From NCBI RefSeq assembly GCF_900143625.1, contig NZ_FRFF01000019.1:62001-126000 (forward strand): a stretch of DNA of 64,000 nucleotides, in the 5' to 3' direction. Below are positions 24,586 to 34,144 of the stretch, piece after piece. Below the pieces are notes generated by a model that worked only from the letters and a program-made list of their open reading frames with translations, was not told where the DNA came from and ran no database searches. Numbering within the stretch: position 1 is the stretch's first letter; the number at the start of each line of letters is the position of its first letter. The translations under genes and the position numbers were made by a program. The DNA is from Nocardiopsis sp. JB363. GTDB taxonomy: Bacteria > Actinomycetota > Actinomycetes > Streptosporangiales > Streptosporangiaceae.

Positions 24586-25677
24586 GTGTCGTATCGGTGG
24601 CTGTCGTGGCTTCCCCCTTCCCGGCGCCCCCCGTCTTCGGATCGCCGGGCGAGCATCGAATTGATGCGCCAAGTCCACGCCCTGGGGGTCGATCTTCAGG
24701 ATGGGTTGCACGGCCGCAACGTGGGCGCGGCCGCCAGACGGCTGCGTCGAATCCTCTCCGTGGAGGGTGTCCTGCTGGCCGACCTGGACGGGCCGGTCAC
24801 CGCGAACGGGACCCGGCCGAGCCCCGAGGAGATCGACGGTGTCCTGTCCCAGGTCTTCGAGTACGGCGGAGGCGCTCGCACCCGTCTGGCGGACGGGACC
24901 TCGATCTGCGCGGTCCCGTTGCACGTGGCCGACGAACTCGCCGGCGCGTTGGTGGCCATCGGTGAACCGGTGGAATCCGACGTCGAGGCGGCCGCGGCGC
25001 TGGTCTCGGACAGTCTGGACCACGCGGCGCTGCGCCGGGCACGGTCACGGATCGCCGCCGCCGACCTGCGGACCCTGCGCGCCCAGATCTCCCCGCACTT
25101 CATGCACAACTCCCTCGCAGTGATCGCGGCCCTGGTCCGTACCGACCCAGACCGGGCCCGGGAGTTGCTGTCGGACTTCGCCGACTACCTGCGGTACGGA
25201 TTCTCCGACAAGGGCGACTACGCGACGGTCTCCGACGAGTTGGAGGCCACACAGACCTACCTCGAACTACAGCGCGCCCGTTTCCACGACCGGTTGGACA
25301 TCACCGTGCGCATGGCACCCGAGGTGCTGCCGGTGGCCCTCCCGTTCCTGGTAGTGCAGCCGATCGTGGAGAACGCGATCCGGCACGGGTTGGAGCGTAA
25401 GGAGGGACGTGGTCACATCAGCGTGTCCGGTTTCGGCGAAGGTCCGCTCTGCGTCATCGAGATCGAGGACGACGGTGTGGGCATGCACCCCGAACTGGCA
25501 CGCGCTCTCCTGGCGGGTACCGGACCCGAGGCCCGCAGCGTCGGCCTGGCCAACGTCGACCAGCGGCTGCGAGCGGTCTACGGTCCGGAGTACGGTCTGG
25601 TGATCGAGACCGCACTGGGGGAGGGGACGAAGGTGACCGTGCGCGTACCGAGGTTCGCACCCGGGGTGGTGGTGTGA
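24586..25677 (+). CDS. LytS-type sensor histidine kinase
   Basis: A 363-residue kinase with a GAF-like N-terminal half (about 20-150), no membrane segment, then the His_kinase motif LRAQISPHFMHNSLAVIAALV (split at the phospho-His near residue 172). The ATPase domain has LPFLVVQPIVENAIRHGLE, DDGVGMHP and ARSVGLANVDQRLRAVYG. Family members of this type (BtsS, YpdA, LytS) are usually membrane-bound; this one appears soluble, so it senses a cytoplasmic signal or partners the transporter. Its TGA overlaps the regulator start (TGATG). Confidence 0.9.
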   Translation: MSYRWLSWLPPSRRPPSSDRRASIELMRQVHALGVDLQDGLHGRNVGAAARRLRRILSVEGVLLADLDGPVTANGTRPSPEEIDGVLSQVFEYGGGARTRLADGTSICAVPLHVADELAGALVAIGEPVESDVEAAAALVSDSLDHAALRRARSRIAAADLRTLRAQISPHFMHNSLAVIAALVRTDPDRARELLSDFADYLRYGFSDKGDYATVSDELEATQTYLELQRARFHDRLDITVRMAPEVLPVALPFLVVQPIVENAIRHGLERKEGRGHISVSGFGEGPLCVIEIEDDGVGMHPELARALLAGTGPEARSVGLANVDQRLRAVYGPEYGLVIETALGEGTKVTVRVPRFAPGVVV

Positions 25678-26465
25678 TGAAGCCCGAGCTCCGTGTCCTG
25701 GTGGTGGAGGACGAGGCCTCCACCCGTCAGGAGATGGCCTCCCTCCTCGGTGACATGTCCGAGGTGTCGGAGGTCCTGGTGGCATCGAACGGGGCCTCGG
25801 CGGTACGACTGTTGGGTACGACCAGCATCGACGCCGCCTTCCTCGACATCCTCATGCCCGGGCTGGACGGCATGGACGTGGCCCGGGTGCTGAGCGTCAT
25901 GTCGGAGCCGCCGTCGATCGTGTTCGTGACCGCGTCCGAGGCGCACGCCGTGGAGGCGTTCGGGATCGGTGCGGTGGACTACCTGCTCAAACCGATCCGT
26001 CCCGAGCGGCTGGCCGAGGCCGTGGGCCGGATCGCGCAGTTGCGCGACTCCAACGGCGTTTCCTCCCCCGCCGAGGACCTGCACGTGGTCCAGATCGACA
26101 CCGGCCGGCGCACCGTGTTCGTCAAGCGCGACGACGTGCAGTTCGTGGAAGCCCAGGGGGACTACGTGCGGTTGCACACCTCCGACGGCACCCACCTGAT
26201 CCGGCTGTCGCTGTCGTATCTGGAGGAGGTGTGGTCCTCGGCCGGGTTCCTCCGGGTGCACCGCGGCTTCCTCATCGCCATCCCGTGGGTCCGGGACCTG
26301 CGGGTGACCTCCTCCTCCGGTCTGGTGGCCGGGACCCCCGCCGGCGACGTGCCGGTGAGCCGCCGCCACGGTCGCCACCTGCGGGCGCAGCTTCTGGAAG
26401 CCGCCAAGCACGACCAGCTCGGCCGTTCGGCGGCCGGGCGCCCGGGCACGGCCAAGGAGCAGTAG
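25677..26465 (+). CDS. LytTR response regulator
   Basis: A 262-residue regulator. The receiver domain (residues about 5-125) contains VVEDEAS, the phospho-Asp in AAFLDILMPGLDG near 57, the switch Thr in FVTASEAH and Lys in DYLLKPIRP. A LytTR DNA-binding domain (about 140-245) follows, with VFVKRDDVQFVEAQGDYVRLHT and RVHRGFLI. It is translationally coupled to the kinase. Its probable binding sites are the direct repeats at 22092-22120. A basic tail of about 20 residues follows. Confidence 0.92.
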   Translation: MKPELRVLVVEDEASTRQEMASLLGDMSEVSEVLVASNGASAVRLLGTTSIDAAFLDILMPGLDGMDVARVLSVMSEPPSIVFVTASEAHAVEAFGIGAVDYLLKPIRPERLAEAVGRIAQLRDSNGVSSPAEDLHVVQIDTGRRTVFVKRDDVQFVEAQGDYVRLHTSDGTHLIRLSLSYLEEVWSSAGFLRVHRGFLIAIPWVRDLRVTSSSGLVAGTPAGDVPVSRRHGRHLRAQLLEAAKHDQLGRSAAGRPGTAKEQ

Positions 26466-26873
26466 TTGAGTCCACGTCGTGAGAAGCTCACCAGCCCACA
26501 GACCAGGATCGCGCTGGCCCGGGGCAACCGGCCGGTACAGCACCTGCAGCCGGTGCCCGAACCCGTGGACACCGAGGCGGCCCGCGCCCTGTTCCGAGCA
26601 CAGCGACGCAACGCCGTGCGCACCGTGACGGTGCTGGGCGTACTGCTTTTCGGCCTGAGCGGCTCCTTCGCCCTGTTCCCGACGCTCGGGGACCTTCAGG
26701 TGATGGAAGTCCCGGTCTCCTGGCTGTTGCTCACCGTGGCGATCTACCCGTTGTTGTTCGGACTGGCGCTGTGGCACGTGCGGTCGGCCGAACGCCTGGA
26801 GGACCGGGCCGAGGCCGCGGTGCGGGACGAACCCGGAGACCGGCCGGCCCATCGCGTTGACGGGACCTCATGA
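26466..26873 (+). CDS. Small two-helix membrane protein, DUF485-like
   Basis: A 135-residue protein with a polar basic first half and two transmembrane helices (about 50-72 and 80-102), ending in an acidic tail. It occupies the same position before a symporter as the DUF485 protein earlier in the locus and is probably its functional counterpart, although the sequence similarity is weak. TTG at 26466 follows the regulator stop directly; its stop overlaps the next ATG by 4 bp. A later start cannot be excluded. Confidence 0.75.
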   Translation: MSPRREKLTSPQTRIALARGNRPVQHLQPVPEPVDTEAARALFRAQRRNAVRTVTVLGVLLFGLSGSFALFPTLGDLQVMEVPVSWLLLTVAIYPLLFGLALWHVRSAERLEDRAEAAVRDEPGDRPAHRVDGTS

Positions 26874-28525
26874 CCCTCGCGGTCCTGGCCATCGGCCTGG
26901 TGCTCGTCATGAGCCTGATCATCGGGATCTACGGGGTGCGGGCCGCGCGGTCCACCTCCGACTTCCTGGTGGCCTCGCGACGGGTCTCGCCCAACTGGAA
27001 CGCCCTGGCGATCGCCGGTGAGTACCTGTCCGCCGCCTCCGTGCTCGGATTGGCCGGACTGGTGCTCAAGAACGGGCTGGGCACCATGTGGTACGCGGCG
27101 GGTTTCACCGCCGGGTACGTGGCCGTGGTCGCGCTGGTGGCCGGACCGATGAGGCGTTCGGGCGCCTTCACGGTGCCGGACTTCGCCGAGTACCGACTGG
27201 GCGCGCCTCGCCTGCGCAAACTCTGCGGCTGCGTGGTGCTGGTGATCATGCTGCTGTACCTGGTCCCCCAGTTCAAGGGGGCCGGGGTGGTGCTGAGCCT
27301 GGTCAGCGGGACCCCTTACTGGGTCGGGGTGGTGCTGGCCGGGCTGGTGGTGAGCGGCTCCATCGCGGCGGGCGGCATGCGTTCGGCCACCTACGTGCAG
27401 GCCTTCCACTACGTCGTCAAGTTGACGTTCCTGGCGGTGCCGGCGATTTACCTGGTGGTGCACGCCGGCGCCGATACCCGTGCCGAGGCGTTGCATCCCG
27501 AATGGGGTACGCACTTCCCCCAGACCACACCGGTGGAGTTCACCGTCGGCACCGACTTCACTTTGGACGAACCGGTCACCGTGGTCACCGCGGACGGCGA
27601 GGAGCTGGAACTGGCGGCGGGAGAGCACTCGGTGGCTCAGGGCACGGAATACGTGTTCCCGGAGGGCGCCACCATCCCGCACCCCGAGGGTCTGCCGGAG
27701 CTCGGCGGCGAGCGGTGGAGCACACCCCTGCTGGACGTGGGGGGTTACCCACTGTTCGAGACCTGGTCGACGCTGCTCGCCATCACTCTGGGCTGCATGG
27801 GCCTGCCGCACGTGATCATGCGCTTCCACACCAGCCCGACCGCGCGGATCGCCCGCAGGGTGGCCGTGGGCGTGATCGCGTTGTTGGGGTTGTTCTACCT
27901 GTTCCCCACCGTGTACGGGCTGTTGGGTCGTGTGCTCACCCCACAGCTGGTGATGTTGCAGGGCACCGACACCGTGACGGTGGTGCTGCCGGCCCAGGCG
28001 GTCCCGGGTTCGGTGGGGACCATCCTGACGGCGATGGTCGCCGCGGGTGCCTTCGGCGCGTTCCTGTCCACCTCCTCCGGGCTGCTGCTGGCCCTGGCCG
28101 GGGGGCTCTCGCACGACCTCTTCCAGGGCAGCGTGCCCCGCCTGCGGCTGGCCGTGGTGATCGGCGCCTGCGTGTCCGTCCTGTTGGCACTGCCCGCGCA
28201 GATGATCGACATCAACGCACTGGTGGTGTGGGCGTTCACCGTCGCCGCCTCCACCTTCTGCCCCTTGCTGGTGTTGGGGATCTGGTGGCGCCGGCTGACC
28301 CTGCCGGGCGCCGCCGCCGGACTGATCGTGGGCGGGTCGACCGCCACCGGCGCGGTGGGCTGGTCGATCCTGCTGCCCACGATCCCGGGTTGGGGGACCG
28401 TGCTGTTGGCCCAACCGGCGGCCTGGACGATCCCGCTGGCCTTCTTGACGATGGTGGTCGTCTCACGTTTCACCCGACCACCGGAGTGGGCCGAACACGC
28501 GGTCCTGCGCCTGCACTCCCCCTGA
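26870..28525 (+). CDS. Second sodium:solute symporter (MctC-like)
   Basis: A 551-residue SSS-family transporter with about 13 helices. It has NWNALAIAGEYLSAASVLGLAGL, YLVPQFKGAGVVLSLV, GCMGLPHVIMRFHTSPTARIARR and GAFGAFLSTSSGLLLALAGGLSHDLF. Between about residues 215 and 300 is an acidic extracellular insertion (EFTVGTDFTLDEPVTVVT and onward) that is longer than in ActP. It is coupled to the preceding small membrane gene and lies downstream of the LytS/LytTR pair, so the two symporters flank their probable regulators. Substrate: probably pyruvate, acetate or a related monocarboxylate. Confidence 0.88.
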   Translation: MTLAVLAIGLVLVMSLIIGIYGVRAARSTSDFLVASRRVSPNWNALAIAGEYLSAASVLGLAGLVLKNGLGTMWYAAGFTAGYVAVVALVAGPMRRSGAFTVPDFAEYRLGAPRLRKLCGCVVLVIMLLYLVPQFKGAGVVLSLVSGTPYWVGVVLAGLVVSGSIAAGGMRSATYVQAFHYVVKLTFLAVPAIYLVVHAGADTRAEALHPEWGTHFPQTTPVEFTVGTDFTLDEPVTVVTADGEELELAAGEHSVAQGTEYVFPEGATIPHPEGLPELGGERWSTPLLDVGGYPLFETWSTLLAITLGCMGLPHVIMRFHTSPTARIARRVAVGVIALLGLFYLFPTVYGLLGRVLTPQLVMLQGTDTVTVVLPAQAVPGSVGTILTAMVAAGAFGAFLSTSSGLLLALAGGLSHDLFQGSVPRLRLAVVIGACVSVLLALPAQMIDINALVVWAFTVAASTFCPLLVLGIWWRRLTLPGAAAGLIVGGSTATGAVGWSILLPTIPGWGTVLLAQPAAWTIPLAFLTMVVVSRFTRPPEWAEHAVLRLHSP

Positions 28526-28602
28526 CCACCCCGTTCGCGGGACGGGGCGGGACCCGGCGGAATATGATCACCCCGTGCCCAAGTCCAGTCACGAGGAGTA
28601 GT

Positions 28603-29244
28603 GTGTTCCGCCTGCCGCGTGCGCTTCCCTTCCTGTTCGCCGCCGGAGTCGTGCTGTGCTCCTGCGCGGCCGCCCAGGCCGACGAGTCGGGGGACGTCCG
28701 GCCCCCCGACGTGAGTGTCACGGCCGGGCCCCGGGACGTCCGTGTGGACGCTCCCGACACCTATGTGGAGTCCGCTCCGGAGCGGGTGGTCGTGTGCGTG
28801 GGTGAGGTGAGGGTCGTGATCGGTCCGGGCGGCTGCCCGGTGCCACCGCCCGCTTTCCTCCCCGAACCCGTGCCCGAACCGGGTCGCGTCTTCCCCGAGG
28901 TACTCGCTCCCTCTCCCGTTCCCGAAGCCGCGACCGCGCCGGCACCGGCAGGAGCCGTGGCCGCGCCACCGTCCGCACCGGAATCACCCGGTCCCGAGGG
29001 CCCCGGGCCCGAGACACCATCGGCGCCGGAACCCGCCGAACCCACCGATCCCTTCACGACGGTGGAGGCGGCCCTGGCGGTCGAGACCGTCCACTCCGAA
29101 CCCCTCCTCGCCGCCGACCGACCCACGGCCGACGACACCGCGTCCGGGGTCTTCACCCCGATGCGCACCATGGTCATCATCGCCGTGGTGGGCGCCGTCG
29201 CCGCCTCCGGTGCCGGCCGCGCCGGTGCCACCCGGCGGGGGTAG
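28603..29244 (+). CDS. Secreted Pro/Ala/Glu-rich protein with C-terminal membrane anchor
   Basis: A 213-residue protein has a signal peptide (about 1-24, ending AAAQA). A compact region with two Cys (VVVCVGEVRVVIGPGGCPVP) follows, then a long Pro-rich stretch (about 85-150) typical of wall-spanning spacers. A C-terminal hydrophobic helix with a basic end (VIIAVVGAVAASGAGRAGATRRG) looks like a membrane anchor. GAGGAG precedes GTG 28603; ATG 28564 is an in-frame alternative. Function unknown. It ends four bases before the convergent DUF4239 gene. Confidence 0.75.
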   Translation: MFRLPRALPFLFAAGVVLCSCAAAQADESGDVRPPDVSVTAGPRDVRVDAPDTYVESAPERVVVCVGEVRVVIGPGGCPVPPPAFLPEPVPEPGRVFPEVLAPSPVPEAATAPAPAGAVAAPPSAPESPGPEGPGPETPSAPEPAEPTDPFTTVEAALAVETVHSEPLLAADRPTADDTASGVFTPMRTMVIIAVVGAVAASGAGRAGATRRG

Positions 29245-29247
29245 GAG

Positions 29248-30021
29248 TCAGGGCGTGACGGTCATCGAGTCGACGCGTTCGAACGTGACCAGCGCCGCCG
29301 ACAACCCCTCGGCGTCGGCCTTCAACGCCGACGCGTACGGATCACCGATGTAGAAGAGCAGCGCGATGGTGGCGAACACGAACAGCAGGTTGACGGCGGC
29401 CCACAGGTAGGCCACCCTGGCGCCGCGCTTGATCATCGCGAACGGCATCACCGCGACCACCGCACCGGACGCGGCGGTCAGTACCAGCAGCAGTGTCGGA
29501 ATGCCGTCCCCGGCGGCGTCGGACCTGGCCACACGCGCGTCGCTGAGATTGCCGAGTTCCTGACGCGCGGTCAACCGGTCGAGCCCGTCGCCGGAGTCGG
29601 ACGCCGAGAGCGTGCGCACCGACGTGGTCAGTTCGGCCATCGCCTCGTCCCCCTCGGCGCTGAGTTCCCCCTCGGCCACCATGCGCGGCCAATCGTCCTC
29701 CACCACGGTCGTCAAGTAGGCGCGAAGGTTCTCGCGCACCATGGCGGCCTCGCCCTCGGGCAGGGCGGTGGTGCTCCAGTACAGGGATTGCGCCGCGCCG
29801 GCCTCGGCGACGATCCCGTCCTCCGCGGTGGTGAAGTTCTCCCAGGCGATCACCGCGCCCATGGCGGCGGCCACGAGGTAGAGAGCCAGCACGCAGGGAG
29901 CGATGGTGGCGCCCAGGGCGCCACCGGAGAACTCATCGTCGACCTGGAGGCGTCGGGAGATCAGTACGGCGCCGGCGACCATGACGATCAGGAGGGCGGC
30001 GAGCAGCAGCAGGGTGGACAA
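29248..30021 (-). CDS. DUF4239 (bestrophin-like) membrane protein
   Basis: A 257-residue protein with four transmembrane helices arranged as two N-terminal (about 3-22, 38-60) and two C-terminal (about 180-198, 208-232), separated by a helical extracellular or cytosolic region. This is the DUF4239 layout, described as bestrophin-like, so anion-channel activity is possible but unproven. The start is TTG at 30021 with GGGAG six bases upstream. It converges on the Pro-rich protein gene. Confidence 0.78.
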   Translation of the reverse strand: MSTLLLLAALLIVMVAGAVLISRRLQVDDEFSGGALGATIAPCVLALYLVAAAMGAVIAWENFTTAEDGIVAEAGAAQSLYWSTTALPEGEAAMVRENLRAYLTTVVEDDWPRMVAEGELSAEGDEAMAELTTSVRTLSASDSGDGLDRLTARQELGNLSDARVARSDAAGDGIPTLLLVLTAASGAVVAVMPFAMIKRGARVAYLWAAVNLLFVFATIALLFYIGDPYASALKADAEGLSAALVTFERVDSMTVTP

Positions 30022-30223
30022 TCGGGGCTCCCAACAGGAGAAAGGGGTGTCAACGGATCATCGTTAACACGCCCCGATCGGCTCCACCGCCGGAACGGAT
30101 GAACGCCCGCATTTGTCCCCGCCCCGGCCGCCGAGGCCTCGGCCCTTGGCCCCCCGACCTACCGGTTGGTACGTTCTCAGCACCACTCTCCGCCTCTCCC
30201 CAGCACCCTCGGAAGGACCAGCC

Positions 30224-30766
30224 GTGCCCACCCATCTCTCCCCCGGCGGAGCCTTGTCGCGGTTGACCGCGCTCGCCGCCGCGACCACCGTTTCGATCCT
30301 CCTCGTCCCCTCCGCCGCGGTCGCCGAGGACGACCGCGCGCAGGGTTCCTCCGTGGAGGTCATCATCACCGATGAGGGTTTCTACGAGGTCGGTGAGGAC
30401 GTGGAGAGCCTGGAGGCCTTCCTGGACGAGAACCCCGAGTACACCGACGCCGTGGAGAATCCCGACGAGGTCGGCGCCTTGGCCGCCGGCTCGGCCGCCC
30501 TCACCCACGGGACCCTCCGTGTCCGGACCACCGACTGCACCACCGCGAGGGTGAGCTACTCGAAGGTCTCGGGCAGCCGGATCACCGTGGAGCTGCGCGT
30601 CGGCCAGATCGGTCGCCTGGAACGCAAGGGCGGCCCCCGGGTGATCTCCACGGGTCAGTCCGCGTCCTTCAGCACCGGTATCGCCTCGATCGGCAACGTC
30701 CAGGGGCGCATGCACGTCTCGGAGCAGAGCACGACGTTCCGCACCGACTACGTCTCCTGTAGCTGA
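30224..30766 (+). CDS. Secreted protein of unknown function
   Basis: A 180-residue exported protein. The signal peptide (about 1-34) ends SAAVA before EDDRAQ. The mature part has an acidic region and then a beta-rich domain with two Cys (TTDCTTARVSY and the C-terminal YVSCS), probably disulfide-linked. No family is recognised. AAGGA lies upstream of GTG 30224. A strong terminator follows at 30777. Confidence 0.75.
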   Translation: MPTHLSPGGALSRLTALAAATTVSILLVPSAAVAEDDRAQGSSVEVIITDEGFYEVGEDVESLEAFLDENPEYTDAVENPDEVGALAAGSAALTHGTLRVRTTDCTTARVSYSKVSGSRITVELRVGQIGRLERKGGPRVISTGQSASFSTGIASIGNVQGRMHVSEQSTTFRTDYVSCS

Positions 30767-30776
30767 CCCACGACGA

Positions 30777-30808
30777 AGGGGCGCGGGCACCGTCGTGCCC
30801 GCGCCCCT
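30777..30808. terminator. Bidirectional terminator between the secreted-protein gene and pckG
   Basis: A perfect 14-bp GC stem (30777-30790 with 30795-30808) with the loop CGTC lies between two convergent genes. Confidence 0.8.
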
Positions 30809-30859
30809 CACCGTCGGTCGACTCCCGATACGCGGAAAGGGAGGGGGCGACCTGGATGG

Positions 30860-32680
30860 CTACTGGTCCAGGCGGTTCAGCAGCGCGTGGTACTCGTCCC
30901 AGAGCTCGCTCGGGAGGTTGTCGCCGAAGGTCTTGAAGAACTCGGGGACCAGCGCGGCCTCCTGCTTCCAGACGTCGGTGTCGACGTCGAGGACGAACCT
31001 CATGTCCTCGTCGGACAGGTCCAGCCCCTCGGTGTCGATGCCGTCGGCGGTCGGCACGTGGCCGATCGGGGTCTCCACCGCGTCGGCCTCCCCCTCCAGG
31101 CGCTCGACGATCCACTTGATGACGCGGCCGTTCTCACCGAAGCCCGGCCAGACGATCTTGCCGTCGGCGTTCTTCTTGAACCAGTTGACGTAGAAGATCT
31201 TCGGCAGCTTGGTCTGGTCGGCGCCGGCGCCGATCTTCAGCCAGTGGGCGAAGTAGTCGCCCATGTTGTAACCGCAGAACGGCAGCATCGCGAACGGGTC
31301 GCGGCGCAGTTCACCGACGGAGCCCTCCTGGGCGGCGGTCTTCTCGGAGGAGACGTTGGCGCCGAGGTAGACGCCGTGCTGCCAGCTGAGGGACTCGCTC
31401 ACCAGCGGCACTGCGGTGGCGCGGCGGCCACCGAACAGGATGGCCGAGATCGGCACGCCCGCGGGGTCCTCCCACTCGTCGGCGATCGTCGGGGCCTGCC
31501 CGGCCGGGGTGGTGAAGCGGGAGTTCGGGTGGGCGGCGGGCTCACCGGACTCGGGGGTCCAGGGACGGCCCTTCCAGTCGGTCAGGTGGGCCGGGGGCTC
31601 CTCGGTGAGGCCCTCCCACCACACGTCGCCGTCCTCGGTGAGAGCGACGTTGGTGAAGATGCTGTTGCCCCACAGCGTCTCGACCGCGTTGGCGTTGGTC
31701 TTGGCACCGGTGCCGGGCGCGACACCGAAGAAGCCGGCTTCGGGGTTGATGGCGCGCAGTCGTCCGTCGGCGCCGAAGCGCATCCAGGCGATGTCGTCGC
31801 CGACGGTCTCGACCTTCCAGCCGGGGATGGTCGGCTGGAGCATGGCGAGGTTGGTCTTGCCGCAGGCGCTCGGGAAGGCGGCGGCGACGTAGTGGGACGC
31901 GCCCTGCGGCGAGGTGACCTTGAGGATCAACATGTGCTCGGCGAGCCAGCCCTGGTCGCGGGCCATGACCGAGGCGATGCGCAGCGCGTAGCACTTCTTG
32001 CCGAGCAGGGCGTTGCCGCCGTAGCCGGAGCCGTAGGACCAGATCTCACGGGCCTCGGGGAAGTGCGAGATGTACTTGGTGGAGTTGCAGGGCCAGGCGA
32101 CGTCCTGCTGTCCGGGCTCCAGCGGAGCGCCGACGGAGTGGATCGCCTTGACGAACTCGCCGCGCTCCTCGATGAGGCGCAGGGCGGCGGAGCCCATCCG
32201 GGCCATGATCCGCATGGAGACGACGACGTAAGGGGAGTCGGTGATCTCGACACCGAGTTGGGAGATGTCACCGCCGAGGGGACCCATGCAGAAGGGCACC
32301 ACGTACATGGTGCGCCCGCGCATGGCGCCCTTGAAGACCTCGTCGAAGGTCGCGCGCATCTCGTCCGGGGCGATCCAGTTGTTGGTGGGGCCCGCGTCCT
32401 CTTCACGCTCGGAGCAGATGAAGGTGCGGTCCTCTACTCGGGCGACATCGCTCGGGTCGGACTTGCAGTGGAAGCTGTTGGGACGTTTCTCCGCGTTGAG
32501 CCGGGTGAACGTGCCCTGCGCGACCAGCAGGTCGGTCAGGCGGGTCCACTCTTCCTCGGATCCGTCACACCACACGACCTCGTCGGGCCGGGTCAGCTCC
32601 GCGACGTCGCGAACCCAGGAGATGAGTTCTTCGTTGTCGGTCGGGGCGGCGCCCACGTCAATACCCACGTCAGCAGTCAC
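30860..32680 (-). CDS. pckG: Phosphoenolpyruvate carboxykinase (GTP)
   Basis: PckG converts oxaloacetate and GTP to phosphoenolpyruvate, the entry to gluconeogenesis and an anaplerotic valve. The 606-residue protein is full-length for the GTP class. The kinase-1a P-loop [12 protein letters not shown] is near 268-280 with the catalytic Cys. [27 protein letters not shown] lies near 120-150, and [17 protein letters not shown] and [19 protein letters not shown] follow. The start is GTG. A DasR/GntR-like box lies 64 bp upstream, suggesting control by a sugar-phosphate-sensing repressor. Confidence 0.97.
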   Translation of the reverse strand: MTADVGIDVGAAPTDNEELISWVRDVAELTRPDEVVWCDGSEEEWTRLTDLLVAQGTFTRLNAEKRPNSFHCKSDPSDVARVEDRTFICSEREEDAGPTNNWIAPDEMRATFDEVFKGAMRGRTMYVVPFCMGPLGGDISQLGVEITDSPYVVVSMRIMARMGSAALRLIEERGEFVKAIHSVGAPLEPGQQDVAWPCNSTKYISHFPEAREIWSYGSGYGGNALLGKKCYALRIASVMARDQGWLAEHMLILKVTSPQGASHYVAAAFPSACGKTNLAMLQPTIPGWKVETVGDDIAWMRFGADGRLRAINPEAGFFGVAPGTGAKTNANAVETLWGNSIFTNVALTEDGDVWWEGLTEEPPAHLTDWKGRPWTPESGEPAAHPNSRFTTPAGQAPTIADEWEDPAGVPISAILFGGRRATAVPLVSESLSWQHGVYLGANVSSEKTAAQEGSVGELRRDPFAMLPFCGYNMGDYFAHWLKIGAGADQTKLPKIFYVNWFKKNADGKIVWPGFGENGRVIKWIVERLEGEADAVETPIGHVPTADGIDTEGLDLSDEDMRFVLDVDTDVWKQEAALVPEFFKTFGDNLPSELWDEYHALLNRLDQ

Positions 32681-32738
32681 AACGGCTCCTCTTCGAATGA
32701 CGAGATCTCTCGAATGATGAACGACGAGGAGCAGAACT

Positions 32739-32759
32739 GACCAATTGGTCTAGGCCAGT
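32739..32759. promoter_or_regulatory. GntR/DasR-like operator upstream of pckG
   Basis: GACCAATTGGTC (32739-32750) is a perfect palindrome. Overlapping it, the minus-strand word ACTGGCCTAGACCAAT (32744-32759) matches the DasR element ACTGGTCTAGACCACT at 14 of 16 positions. A further half site GTGGTCTA follows at 32758. It lies 64 bp upstream of the pckG start. Confidence 0.55.
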
Positions 32760-33010
32760 GGTCTAAAACTGTGGACACAGCGCACCCGATTCCGCTGCAC
32801 AGCAAGGGGTTCGGGTGGTCGACCACGGTGCGCGCACCCGTGCTCGGCGCACCCACTCCGGCACTGTTCGGGCCGCTTTTCCCTGCGCTGCGGGCGAGTT
32901 CCGCACCGAAAACGACACGTGGTGCTGTTCGTCACACCATGGCCGGGGGCCACCGGAGAAGACCCATTAGACCTGTGCGGGCCGATCCGCCGACACCCTG
33001 CGGCTTCGCC
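32760..33010. other. Intergenic region between pckG and the stress-protein gene
   Basis: No supported gene lies between the pckG operator and the end of the universal stress protein gene. The region holds mostly GC-rich sequence with short Arg/Pro-rich frames and presumably the upstream part of the pckG promoter. Confidence 0.5.
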
Positions 33011-33913
33011 TCAGCGCAGGATGGCCACCGGGCCTCGGGCACCGTGCAGGACAGAGTGGCTCACCGATCCCAGCAGCAGGCCGCGGAACCCTCCGCGCCC
33101 GCGCGACCCCACCACGATCAGGTCGGCCGGGGTGGCCTCCTCCAACAGGGCGACCACCGGGTGCGCTCGCACCACCCGCGTGTGCACCCGGACGTCGGGC
33201 CGCACCAACCGCAGATCCATCAGTTCGTCGTCCAGGGCCTGCCGGGCGGCCTCCGCCGCCGTGGCGTCGTCGAACAGTTCCGGCGGGATCGGCCCGGTCG
33301 CCGCGGCGAACGCCACCAGCGGCTGCCAGGCGCTGACCGCCACCAGGTCGGTGTCGGCGAACCTCGCCTGGTCGAAGGCGAACGCCAACGCCCGCCGGCT
33401 GGGCTCGGAACCGTCCACCCCCACGATCACCCTGCTGCGCACCCCGTGCGCGGCGGCGTGGTCCCGGGGCAGCACTATCACCGGCACCGGTGAGCGAGCG
33501 GCCAGTTCGATACCCACCGACCCCACGAACGCCGCGGCGATCCCGCTCAGACCGCGCGACCCCACGACGACCGCGGCCACCCCGGGCCCGTGGGACTCCG
33601 TGACCAGGGCCTGGGCGGGTCGGTCGAACGACATCCGGGTGCGGACGGACAGTTCGGGGAACAGCCGGGACACCCAGTCCTGAGCGTGGTCGAGCAGGCT
33701 CCGCGCCCCCACGCCCTCGGCCTTCCCGGCCTGCTCCTCGACGCTCGACCACACGTCGAAACCGTCCGTGGCCAGCGGGCGCGCGGCGGCGACGATCAAC
33801 ACGCCCAGATCCCGGATCATGGCCTGGTACGCCGACCACTCCAACGCGTGCCTGCTGGAGTCACTGCCGTCCACCCCCACGACGATCCATCGTGTCGTGG
33901 TAGCGCCGTTCAT
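33011..33913 (-). CDS. Tandem universal stress protein
   Basis: A 300-residue protein of two USP domains (about 8-147 and 158-300). Each begins VVGVDGSDSS or IVGVDGSEPS and ends with the ATP-binding loop: VVGSRGLSGIAAAFVGSVG in the first, VVGSRGRGGFRGLLLGSVS in the second. ATP-binding USPs help actinobacteria through stress, hypoxia or dormancy. No partner gene is adjacent. ATG 33913 gives the normal N-terminus. Confidence 0.93.
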   Translation of the reverse strand: MNGATTTRWIVVGVDGSDSSRHALEWSAYQAMIRDLGVLIVAAARPLATDGFDVWSSVEEQAGKAEGVGARSLLDHAQDWVSRLFPELSVRTRMSFDRPAQALVTESHGPGVAAVVVGSRGLSGIAAAFVGSVGIELAARSPVPVIVLPRDHAAAHGVRSRVIVGVDGSEPSRRALAFAFDQARFADTDLVAVSAWQPLVAFAAATGPIPPELFDDATAAEAARQALDDELMDLRLVRPDVRVHTRVVRAHPVVALLEEATPADLIVVGSRGRGGFRGLLLGSVSHSVLHGARGPVAILR

Positions 33914-34144
33914 CTGCGTGCGCCCTTTCCGTAGATCTCACCGGTCGCGGGAGCTTCGGCCCCGCCGATGTTCCCGTGCTCTTCCCGATCATGCCGCCCG
34001 AACACGCACCGGCGGATAACAGTGCCGCCGCGAGTTGGGTGACGTAAGGTCCCAGGACGACCAGTGTCCCTGCAGGAACGGAACGTGCGGACGCCAGGGC
34101 GCGTCCGAGAGACATAAGCGAGTCATCGGCGGATGGGGAACGCG

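Noticed and set aside
30887..32740. 617-residue plus-strand frame opposite pckG
   Set aside because: It is antisense to a complete, highly conserved pckG and has Gly/Val/Leu-rich shadow composition.
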